A stretch of DNA of 64,000 nt, taken from assembly GCA_964036045.1 (NCBI GenBank), contig OZ038380.1:188262694-188326693 (forward strand), in the 5' to 3' direction. The DNA comes from Eutreptiella sp. 'Long Island Sound 2002'. Its lineage: Eukaryota; Euglenozoa; Euglenophyceae; Eutreptiales; Eutreptiaceae. Positions 30,729 to 39,256 of this stretch are shown piece after piece; the stretch's first letter is position 1, and the number at the start of each line of letters is the position of its first letter. Made by a program: the position numbers and the translations under genes. Under the pieces are notes generated by a model. The model did not search any database and was not told the DNA's origin. It saw only the letters and a program-made list of their open reading frames with translations.

Positions 30729-32779
30729 CTCCTGTAGGGATACTGCAGGGATCCAACAGCCCTCTGCTGCTGGGTGATTGTGCGAGGGGATTTGACCTCA
30801 CACCGTGTCCTTGGAACAACCATCGCCAGCCCTGCCCCACAGAAGGGGCCCATGAGGGCACACAGTGCACACAGTGGCAGCAAATGGCACGTATCCCCCC
30901 CCTGTATGACATTCCGTCTGGTTGTTGTTCCTTTATGCACCCCTAGACAGTCACCCGTTCTTCCCTTCGCATGTTGCATCGCGTTGCTGTTTTCTGTTGG
31001 CCGCTGCGGCCGGTGCTCTTGCTGGTGTCGTTTCCGCGTTTGCGGAGCCCAGCAGTTGGTGTGTTGGGGCTGTGCTGAATGTGGCATGGTGTGCCGTTTG
31101 CGCGTCAGCGGTGTCAGTGGCACGTATCCCCCCCCCCCCCACCACTTCCTCGGATAAAGTTGAGCAGGACTGTGGAATCCCAGGGTTGCCAGGCTTAGAC
31201 GAGGGTGGGTGTGCATGTGACAGGTGTGGTGGGACAAGCGCACACGGAGGACGGCACATCACTCATCCCTCCACATTTGGCCGCACGCAGGTCACAAAGC
31301 AATCCACACATGCACGTCCTGGTATGCAAAGGCAGCAATGTTCGGCAGTTCTGTGGACATCCAATTGCAGGCTCTCAATCCCGATCTTCTACCTTGCTTT
31401 TCAGCCTTTTATGTAAACGCTTGGTGTTTGCATTGGACAATACAGACTGGGCGCTCTCAGGTTAGGCAGGTCAGTGCTGGCACTTTGCATGAGGCTGATA
31501 CCATCCTTGGGGGGGATACCTGCACCACGCGCACACCGCGTGCGCCTGTTGGACTAATCTCACGGGACCCCATCCCATCGTCCCTATCCATGAACAGAGC
31601 GGCACCAGCGGAGGCAGAAACATCAACGACACAAAGCCACAAAAAGGGCATGCATGATTAACGAACTGATCCAATGGGGTACCTAATCAATTCAGGTATC
31701 AAAAAAAATACGGTCGAACAGAAGTGTTCGTTGGACAATGTGTTCGTTGGGCAGGGGGGGGGGGGCTTGTCCGGGTCCATGCAGGCAGTGCAGTGCCAGT
31801 GCACCACGTCGTTGCCGCAGGTGTGGTGGTCACTGCGATCTGCACAGGACTGCAACGATCATTGGGGCAGTCAGTGTGTTCTCCTCTTTGAACACCACAC
31901 AATACAGGCCTCACCCTGGTCCTCATCAGCCCCAGCCCTGCTACATAAGCCCTGCCGTACCGGGGGCTCCAAAGCAGTAGAGTGATGTGACCACCCCCTC
32001 GAAACTGGGGTCTGCCATGTGGGAACTCCCGCACCGCACGCACTGCGTCCAGTGGTCCACATGACTCTCAAAACTAGGGCCCCTTGGGGCCCGCCACACA
32101 CCTCCGCTGTGGCCACAACAAACATGGCCTGACCCTGAAGGCAGTGGCCCCTCCCCCAGCCTTCACCGTATCAACACACTGCCTCTTCTCATCGTTTCCA
32201 CTGCAAAGCCCTGGGGTCAGACAAACAGCGGACGTCTGGGGCCGGGGGCTGGACAGGGGTGGGAGGGCAGGGACGCTTCGCTGTTGATCCATCACCCATC
32301 ACCTTCTGCATCCCCTCCTCCGTCCAGGCCCCGGGGATGGCACCGCCGGACATGGGGCCCGAGGGGTGGTGTGCCCCATGCCCACACTGCCCCCACACCC
32401 CCTCAAGGGGGTGTGGGGGAGATCGGCTCTGGTTGAGCATCTGAGCACGGTAGTCTACCCCCCCCTCCCCGGATGTATTAGAAGGGGGGGAGGGGGGTTC
32501 TGAAGGGGGGGGGTTGGCTGGAACGCCCCTCTTCCCGGGGTCCCCCTATGGTTCCTGCCAATGGCGGGCCAAATTTTTTTGAGCTTAAATCCTCTTGGCG
32601 TCGAAGGAGCTGAAGCAAAATTTTGGCTGTCAGCCTCAAACATTGGAAGGGAAGGAGGGGGGGGGGTCTAGGGGGGGAAGGGGGTCCAGGGGGGTTACCC
32701 CCCCCCCCTCTCCTCCTACGGTGTACGGCCGTTGTAATACATCACTGCCCCCCACCCCCCACGCTGCCCTACTTCAAGG
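30729..32779. other. Intergenic, nothing recognised
   Basis: C run at 31128-31142, G run at 31755-31766, C/G runs at 32460-32510 and 32645-32710. No gene family recognised on either strand. Confidence 0.4.
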
Positions 32780-33190
32780 AGGGCTGAGATGACCCTCCCC
32801 GCCCCCCCAGCCCCCCCCCTCCCTTCCCCCGTGCAAAGCCCATGGCATAGGCCTTCGGACTGGACTGCAGCAGTAAATGCACACCTTTTGACATGCTCCT
32901 CCCGGAGAAGGCCCATGCCCTGCCCCCCCCCAACCCCAACCACCACCATCAACAAACACCCCCGTGCGCTTGCCGCTTCCGCCGTGCCGCCCCTCAGTGG
33001 CCCTTGCGGGTGTGCCAAGGCGACGGGGCGATGTCGGGGGCCCACGGCAGGCGTGTGGGTGCGGGTCCTACATGGCCCCGATGACACCTGGTGCCACCGG
33101 GCAACGCCGAAGGGCTGGAGGTGCTGCCTCGGGACTGCGTTGGCCTCCCCCGCGTCCAGTTTCACGTCCCCAAGACCGGGGCTGAGCCAC
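32780..33190. other. GC-rich island, possible unassigned exon
   Basis: Strongly GC-rich like the coding islands elsewhere. The plus strand at about 33091-33190 reads GNAEGLEVLPRDCVGLPRVQ and FHVPKTG with GC-rich third positions. Both strands stay open over most of the block, so strand and frame cannot be settled. No family recognised. Confidence 0.25.
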
Positions 33191-33310
33191 CTCCTCCTGC
33201 CATTCCCCTCGCCCCCAGAGTTCTACTTAAGGGGTTGGGGGGTGGGGGGTCCTGGAACTCAAAAGTCCAAAAGTTTGTGTACCAAAAACAGCCAAATCAA
33301 TCCCCCGCCC

Positions 33311-33410
33311 CCCTTGTCCTGCCCCACCCCAGGGAAGACGGTCCCCCCCCACCCCCTGGGGGACGGTTGCCAAGTGACGGTCCCCCTTCCCCCCTTTGGG
33401 GAACCGCACT
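33311..33410. repeat. G/C-tract inverted module, left boundary of SH3-like segment 3
   Basis: Contains CTTGTCCTGCCCCACCCC, a C run and the hairpin GGACGGTTGCCAAGTGACGGTCC. The first string is the reverse complement of GGGGTGGGGCAGGACA at 33757-33780. Confidence 0.7.
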
Positions 33411-33448
33411 ACCACCATACACGCACATTTCCAGGCACAGAAATTGCA

Positions 33449-33607
33449 CTGCAAAACGACAGAATACAGTGGCAGGATTGGCTTGCCTTCACGCTCATAA
33501 GAGATGCGGCGATGTGCATCACTGTGCTCTGAATATCCAACGACCTGCACCAAAACAGGTTCCCCTGTGGAGCCGGTGAACATTACGTTCGTCCCAGGGG
33601 TAAACAT
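33449..33607 (-). pseudogene. SH3-like domain segment 3
   Basis: Encodes MFTPGTNVMFTGSTGEPVLV, QVVGYSEHSDAHRRISYERE and a closing LPLYSVVLQ, with the same layout as the domain at 7376-7537 (P-G near the start, S-T-G turn, V-x-V-V-G strand, R-x-I-S-Y strand). The frame opens further upstream on the minus strand to about 33760. The segment lies between inverted G/C modules (33311-33410 and 33722-33790), just as segment 1 does. Function and host gene are unknown. Confidence 0.4.
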
Positions 33608-33721
33608 GGTTGTGCTGTCAAGTTCCATTTCAGCGCAAGTGAGCAAAATGTCCTGCCAAGAGTACCACAACACAGTCACCCACACAAAAACACAGTGAGC
33701 TGTTACAAAGTTTTTTGTGTT

Positions 33722-33790
33722 GACAAAGTGACGCCCCCCCCCCCCTGAGGGGAAGGACAAGGGGTGGGGCAGGACAGGGGGGGGGCGTAC
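33722..33790. repeat. G/C-tract module, right boundary of SH3-like segment 3
   Basis: AAGTGACG, a C run, CTGAGGGG, AAGGACAAGGGGTGGGGC and AGGACAGGGGG. Inverted relative to 33311-33410. Confidence 0.7.
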
Positions 33791-34501
33791 TTACTTCTGT
33801 ACAATTTCATTTTTCCCACCATGAAATCCGAGGGGGGGGGGATGGTTAGACCCCCCCTAAGCCCCCCCCCCCCCCCCACAGGAGATGCTGAGTTGTTAAG
33901 CAAACTCTGCTCGCCCCGCACACATCGCCGCATTCCCACTCCGTGTGCGTCACAGGGTGTGGCCGTCAGGACGTGCCCCAAAAGGATAACAAAGACGACT
34001 CTGTCCCAATTACCCAGCCCCCAGTGGCAGTGCAAAGCAGCAGGCCTACGGAATACTACCATTCGGCATGAAATACCCTGAGGCCACTGCCAACCACCGT
34101 CAACTGATCGTCGGTGCACCATCGGCAGTGGCGGTTACCCATCAGCAGTCGGGGGTTCGACCGTGGGCTTTGGGCAGTGGGTCGGCAGCAGTTGGGGCAA
34201 TAAACGAACAACACCCCAAGCCGGCCTCGGAGGAACCGCCGCGGGGCCCGTCCCCGTGGGAGATGTCCAGGACAGGCCCTCGGTGCACGCGTTGGGGGTG
34301 GGGGCGGTGCTGATGCAGCGGCAAAGGGCCAACAAAGGGGCTCCGCAAACGCCCTCAAAGCGAATGGCAAAACCGGCCACTGCTGCTGCCAGGCCCTTTG
34401 GCGGCCGCCGTGCGTGTGTCGCCGGCGTTGATGGCCCCAGCGCAGGGCTTCGGCTGCAGCCACAACAGAAGCCTCCTTGTGGGCTCTGGACAAGGGCCCC
34501 C
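33791..34501. other. 3' flank of the DHHC gene, GC-rich near the stop
   Basis: Contains C/G runs near 33830-33880. From about 34190 the sequence is GC-rich and open on both strands, probably 3' untranslated sequence of the gene at 34502-35293 or a terminal exon that I cannot prove. Confidence 0.35.
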
Positions 34502-35293
34502 TCACACATCCGCCCAGCGCCGGGCCTCCAGCTTCGGCACGTTGATCTCCACTTGGGTGGGCAGGAACCACACCCAAGGCCGCACCCCCATGACTTCCTG
34601 CAGGTTCTTGACGAACCCCTGGTCGAAGGTGTGCCCCGTCTCCTGCTCCAGGGACGTCTGGTTGTTCACGATCAGGTACGCGGTCCAGAAAGAGAACATC
34701 ACCCCGAAGCAGCTTAGGGGGATGATGACCATCGTGTATATGGCCAGGCCGGCGATGTGGAACACGTGCACACACCACGCCCAGTGGCTGACCCCCGACG
34801 AGGTCAAGTGCAGGTCGTGCGTGGTCATGATAACCAGCAGATAGAAGTGATGGATGATGGCCGACGAGATGTAGAACTGGAACAGGAAGAAGAACTTGTG
34901 GTTGGCGTGGCCCACGCAGTTGTCGATCCAGTCGCAGTGGTGGTCGTACCGCAGCACGCAGCGCTTGCAGTGGGAGCAGTGGTGCGTGCGGTGGGGCTTG
35001 TACTCGTTGCAGTGGACGCACAGGGGCACGGACGGCGCCTGGTCCTCGGTGTCCTGGTGCCACTTGGCGGGCACCGGCCCCGGGTCCAGCTTGACGGCGA
35101 GGACGTAGGCCGTCACGGTCATCAGCGTGTTGAAGATGGACAGTGCGTACATGGCCGCGGTCCAATTCGCCGAGAAGACGAGGCTGCACTTGGGGATGGT
35201 GAAGCACATGCTGAAGTAGAAGTAGAAGAACATGATGCCCACGATGAACCCGGGCAGGGACTGGCACTCCCAGACGTAGCCCCGGCGCCACAT
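34502..35293 (-). CDS. DHHC-type protein S-acyltransferase (palmitoyltransferase)
   Basis: 263 residues from the Met at 35293. An in-frame Met at 35425 would add 44 residues, but the GC-rich coding signal begins at 35293 and a possible AG acceptor lies just upstream. Four membrane spans: two before and two after a cysteine-rich cytosolic loop. The loop reads CVHCNEYKPHRTHHC, then CKRCVLRYDHHC, then NCVGHANHKFF, with all zinc ligands and the catalytic DHHC present. After span 4 come NNQTSLEQE, a variant of the family's TTxE motif, and FVKNLQEVMG, matching the C-terminal PaCCT-like segment. Such enzymes attach palmitate to cysteines of membrane-associated proteins. Oddity: the residue after DHHC is Asp (DHHCDW), where Pro is usual. 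No start-proximal exon is proven. Confidence 0.9.
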   Translation of the reverse strand: MWRRGYVWECQSLPGFIVGIMFFYFYFSMCFTIPKCSLVFSANWTAAMYALSIFNTLMTVTAYVLAVKLDPGPVPAKWHQDTEDQAPSVPLCVHCNEYKPHRTHHCSHCKRCVLRYDHHCDWIDNCVGHANHKFFFLFQFYISSAIIHHFYLLVIMTTHDLHLTSSGVSHWAWCVHVFHIAGLAIYTMVIIPLSCFGVMFSFWTAYLIVNNQTSLEQETGHTFDQGFVKNLQEVMGVRPWVWFLPTQVEINVPKLEARRWADV

Positions 35294-35728
35294 CAGATGT
35301 GGCAACCGCCGAGCGGCTGGAACAACAAAACCTGTGAAGGTGGCATTGAGCGTCCCATGCCCTTCAGCCCCGCTTGTCACAAACCCCCTCCCGTACAGCA
35401 TGCACTGCCATTGAGGGAATGCCATGGCGCGCTACAATATCAGTGCAATCTTGAATTTTTTGTTGGATTTCCAAGGAATGGAACTCCGGGCGTTTCCTAC
35501 ATCGCGGTCATGGTGCAGGTGACCGTGCACAACCTGAACTCGCTGACCAGAACCAATGCTAGCACCTAGCACCCAGAACCCGAAGCCACCTCTGCGCAGG
35601 ATGCCACCGGACATCAACTCAATCCCACCTATCCCCAGGGATGCCATTTATCATGATGATGTTTCCCATCTGGACATGTCAGGCAGACAACTGCTACTGT
35701 GGGCCGGGTACAGTACTCAGTGAGTGTG
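35294..35728. other. Upstream flank of the DHHC gene
   Basis: Likely promoter/5' region. It may hold an upstream exon, since the frame stays open to 35425 and contains a candidate acceptor (TTGTTGTTCCAG). Nothing else recognised. Confidence 0.35.
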
Positions 35729-35882
35729 AGTGTGTTGTGCGATGTTGTGTTGCGTTGTGTTGTGTTATGTTGTGCGGCGTTGTATTGTGTTGTGTTGTTG
35801 TGGTGGGGTGCACTGTGTTGTTGAATTGTGGTGTATTGTGTTGTACTTTGTCATGCTATATTCTGTTATATTGTGTTGTCGC
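35729..35882. repeat. Imperfect (TGTTG)n microsatellite
   Basis: About 150 bp of TGTTGTG-type repeats with interruptions. The Cys/Val-rich frames here are artefacts. Confidence 0.85.
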
Positions 35883-36859
35883 TTTCCCCGCACTCTCCCA
35901 GAAGACGGCCAAACAACACACAAAAGAACAACTCACAATACACTGCACCACAGCACAATGCAACACGACACAAACCAACACAGCACCAAGGGGTCAAACA
36001 AGGGAGGGAGGTGTGCCATGAAGGGTGGTTGGTTACAGTGACTGCAATCTGTGGTGGTCCATGACACCTGCTTGTTTACAGAGGTCATGGCGGGCAGGTT
36101 GTCCTTTTCTTTGTGACCACATGCCTTGCGTCCAAACAAGCTCTTCAGATTGTCTCAGATCAGGGGATAGCGTAGACGGTACAAGAGTCCATCCACACAG
36201 TGCAAGTGTGCTCCCTCACGGGTCTAAGGTCCCTCCACCTATATTAATTGGGGGACAATGCTGGATGAGAATGACAATCTTCAATATGTTGTGTTTCTTT
36301 TTTGGGGTTCCTTTTCTTTTGTTGCAGCATGGAGGAGTTTTTATCTCGGTTTCTTGCACTTCTTTTTCCCTGGGTTCATTTCGCTTGGCTGCATTGGTCT
36401 CTGAGGCATGGCTCGTTGCCACAGTGTTGGCCCCCCATTAGCTGTTTGTACTTGCCGGTATGGAGGGATGGAGGGTGCAAAGCAGCCTGCATGTGCATGC
36501 AAGCCCCATGCCAGAATTTGAGGCTGCTTTGTTCTTTTTTTTATCAAATAGGCCAAACTCGAAAGTGCCAAGAGCCGCTCGGGCAGTGACAGTGCTAAGT
36601 ACAGATTTCGGCAAAGCCAGGATGCACAGAAGTCAGCTCTGGACTGTCGTCCTGTGCTGTGTACAGCACCAGGACGTTTTTTAATTGAGAAAAAAAAGCT
36701 GGTGTGTCCGGTGGTAAGCAAAATCTGTACATACTGGCCATTGCGGTTCCACTAGGAATTTTTCTTAGTTCTGATGTAGCCCGTATGTCCCGACATCCCG
36801 AGTTTTGCTCATTTTGACGACTCCTGTTTCACAAGGATTTTTTTGACGCAACCCATATG
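35883..36859. other. Intergenic, nothing recognised
   Basis: No domain, RNA gene or strong repeat identified. Confidence 0.4.
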
Positions 36860-36861
36860 TC

Positions 36862-36960
36862 CAGATGGTTACCCGCCAACCGCCATCGGTCACCCTCCAA
36901 TCGCCGTCGGTTACCCGCCAGCCACCGTGGGTTACGCGCCAACCGCCGTCCGTTACCCTC
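36862..36960 (+). repeat. 21-bp minisatellite reading as a GYPPTAV heptapeptide
   Basis: About five units of 21 bp. On the plus strand they read GYPPTAI, GHPPIAV, GYPPATV, GYAPTAV, RYPP. GYPP-rich repeats occur in low-complexity tails of membrane-associated proteins. The opposite strand reads WRVTDGG repeats, so coding is not established. It lies about 100 bp before the possible gene at 37066-38460. Confidence 0.7.
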
Positions 36961-37065
36961 CACGTTTTTTGACTGAAAAAATCTTGTCCACTAAAAAATG
37001 TACCGCGCAATTTGCAGTCATTGCTTCTTTACTTACATATGTGATTCCCGAGCCTGGATGCATTG

Positions 37066-37612
37066 ATCGCGAATATCAGGAACGAACTGCAGGTCCAGGT
37101 TGGCGACTGCTTCTCATCCGAAGTAGGAAACTTTGTGGAAGGCAAGGTTCTGGACAATGCTTGGCGCAACAGTAGCGAAATGCGGAGCAGCAATGGATTT
37201 CGGACAGATTCGCACCAGATTGGCAAGTCTGTTGCCTCAAGTCAAGACAAGTGAAAGTGGTAAGATCAACTTCCTTAACATTGAAGAAACCGGGAGAATG
37301 GTGAAGATGTTGTGCGCCCCGTACAAGGACCCTCAGGACCCATTGACGTTTTTGGAGCCGATCCAGACAGATTTCCTAATTTTGAATGGTGACCTTGCCT
37401 CCGGTGCAAATGCTTTGACTCCGGTTCTCACGAAGCTCGAGGAGAACGCAGAGATGGTGCCGGCGATCTATGGGGAAGTGACGCCAACATTCGAAGCGCC
37501 GGAGAAGGTTTCGGATACCCAAGGCATCACCGGACACGAGTATTGGTACAAGAATATCCAAGCTGCTGGTTGCCTGGTTCCGGACGTAATGGGAAAGGTG
37601 GCATTCAACTGA
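37066..37612 (+). pseudogene. Unrecognised plus-strand coding stretch (possible exon or broken gene)
   Basis: A coding-looking frame ALIANIRNELQVQVGDCFSS, then GNFVEGKVLDNAW, gives way after about 37190 to a second frame starting MDFGQIRTRLASLLPQVKTS. The second frame continues with INFLNIEETGRMVKML, PLTFLEPIQTDFLILNGDLA and GITGHEYWYKNIQAAG before a stop at 37612. The change of frame means an intron, an indel or a genuine start at MDFGQ. Amino-acid composition is balanced and protein-like. I recognise no family. It is the only convincing plus-strand non-transposon coding signal in the window. Confidence 0.4.
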
Positions 37613-37668
37613 AGGGCGCTGATTTCGGGCTCAAGATTGCGCAAAAAGGTATTTGCATCATTGGCGTG

Positions 37669-38479
37669 TTGCGAGGCCTCGCAATCGAAAATTTACATTT
37701 CCCCTTTGTCCTGCAGATTCCGCCATACATCGGTTTGGGTCGAAGAGAGCGAGATGAACTTGGGTTCATGCCACTGGTTCTGTACACGTGGATGGTGACG
37801 TTGTTGCCAAGGAAGGAGAGCCCAAAGAGCGTGACGATCTTTGATTTGATGTTCACACTTCTTCAAAGATTAGTGCACTGGACGACCCACCTGTGGTGTG
37901 TTCCCTACAGCTGACGAAGGAGAAGAGAGCGGATTGGGCCCGAAGATTCCATCATGTGCTAACTCCGCTAGTTCAGGCTGGTGTGGATCAGACGTGCCTT
38001 GCACAGTGTGAACTCCAGATCAACTATGGAATGCCACTCTAGGTGGAGGATGAGCACGTCGGTTATGCCTCTTTGACTGCCGGCTGGAAGCTCCCGCAGT
38101 CGAGGTACCTCCGGTTGGTGACGATGACCACTACGTGCCGGGTGAAGAGGAGGAGGAAGAGGAAGAAGAACCTCACCATCGCAATTCTCCACGGAAGCCG
38201 AAGCAGTGCAGCCGTATCAAGCGGAATCACGAGGATCGCAGGAGGGGAATACAATCCGTGCAAAGGGTGCACCCAAGCCGAAGTAGCGGAAGCCGAAACC
38301 TGCCGCACAGCCTGGCGGACAGCAGACGATGTTGACCCAAGGGACCAAGAGGAAGTTGAGTCTGCCCGACCTGTCGACAGCCGTTGGATCCACGGTAAGG
38401 AGCAAGACGCCGGCGGCCGGGTTGAAGAAAAAGAAGCCCTCAAAGGAAGTTTTTCATTTTCGATTGCGAGGCCTCGCAT
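37669..38479. mobile_element. Candidate terminal-inverted-repeat element, 811 bp, palindromic ends
   Basis: The left end TTGCGAGGCCTCGCAATCGA and the right end TCGATTGCGAGGCCTCGCAT are inverted copies. The match extends inward through AAAAT(T), and more loosely to CAAAGG on both sides, about 38 bp. Each end contains the perfect palindrome GCGAGGCCTCGC. The interior has protein-like plus-strand frames in several phases, such as LTKEKRADWARRFHHVL, an acidic EEEEEEEE stretch at about 38143-38170, and a basic tail with GTKRKLSLPDLSTAVG and GLKKKKPSKEV. No transposase motif or clear target-site duplication is seen. It may be a non-autonomous element that captured coding sequence. Confidence 0.5.
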
Positions 38480-38567
38480 TCTGAGGTCCGGTGTGGGGGT
38501 CCTTGTTTGGCATGTATGGTGCCTAAGTGCTTAGATGTATTGCCCGAAGCAGGGTTTTGCTTAGCCA

Positions 38568-39030
38568 CCCTAGGGGGGGGGGTTAATTCAGGGACCCACC
38601 CACCCAGAATTTTGGCATACCCACAGACCGACAAATGCCCCCCCCCCCCAGGGGGGTGGGAGTCTGACACCGACCCACCCACCCACCCACCCACGTACCC
38701 AACCCACAAAGCATCCTAGCCCCTTTATGGGCGTGGGGCAGACACAGGAATTGTGGGGTTCTAGCGTTACCCCCTTCGCATCCAGCACAAACCACAAAGC
38801 ATTCTAGCCCCTTTATGGGCGTGGGGCATGCACACGTGATATGCAATGCCATGTAAACACACCATAAATAAACATGTTACACGGAACCTGCAACAGAAGA
38901 AAGAAAGAAGTGGCACTGGCTCGATAGACCCAAGGGCCCCCACAAAGTCCCACCCCACCCTGGGGGGGGGGTTGGACACCCACCCACCCTGAAATTCTGC
39001 CAGACCCCCCCCCACCCCCCCCCGGGGTAG
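38568..39030. repeat. C/G-run block with a duplicated phrase
   Basis: CACAAAGCATYCTAGCCCCT followed by TTATGGGCGTGGGGCA occurs twice (about 38705 and 38800). (CCCA)n tracts lie at about 38680-38695, with further C/G runs at 38640, 38960 and 39005-39025. Confidence 0.7.
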
Positions 39031-39240
39031 GGTAGGACGGACACTAAGCAAAACCCTGGCCCGAAGGCTGTATTTGTTATTGTGAGGCCTCCGAGGCACT
39101 CGCATTTATGGGCTTTTTGCAAATAAGTCCTCGTTGCACACGACGATTGTACTGCAGATTGCATCATGATGCTTTTGTGTTTTTATTACCGGGAAAAGAC
39201 GTGGGTAAATGGAAGCAAATACGTTGGTTTAACTTTTGGA

Positions 39241-39256
39241 TTGCGAGGCCTCGCAA
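39241..39256. repeat. Third copy of the GCGAGGCCTCGC palindrome
   Basis: TTGCGAGGCCTCGCAA preceded by TAACTTTTGGA, resembling the right end of the candidate element at 37669-38479. It lies 777 bp after that end. Confidence 0.75.

Noticed and set aside
30945-31420. Overlapping open frames on both strands near 31 kb
   Set aside because: Both strands are open to a similar extent and neither gives a recognisable protein.
34757-35569. Plus-strand frame opposite the DHHC gene
   Set aside because: Val/Arg/Gly-rich antisense of the DHHC coding sequence, no domain.
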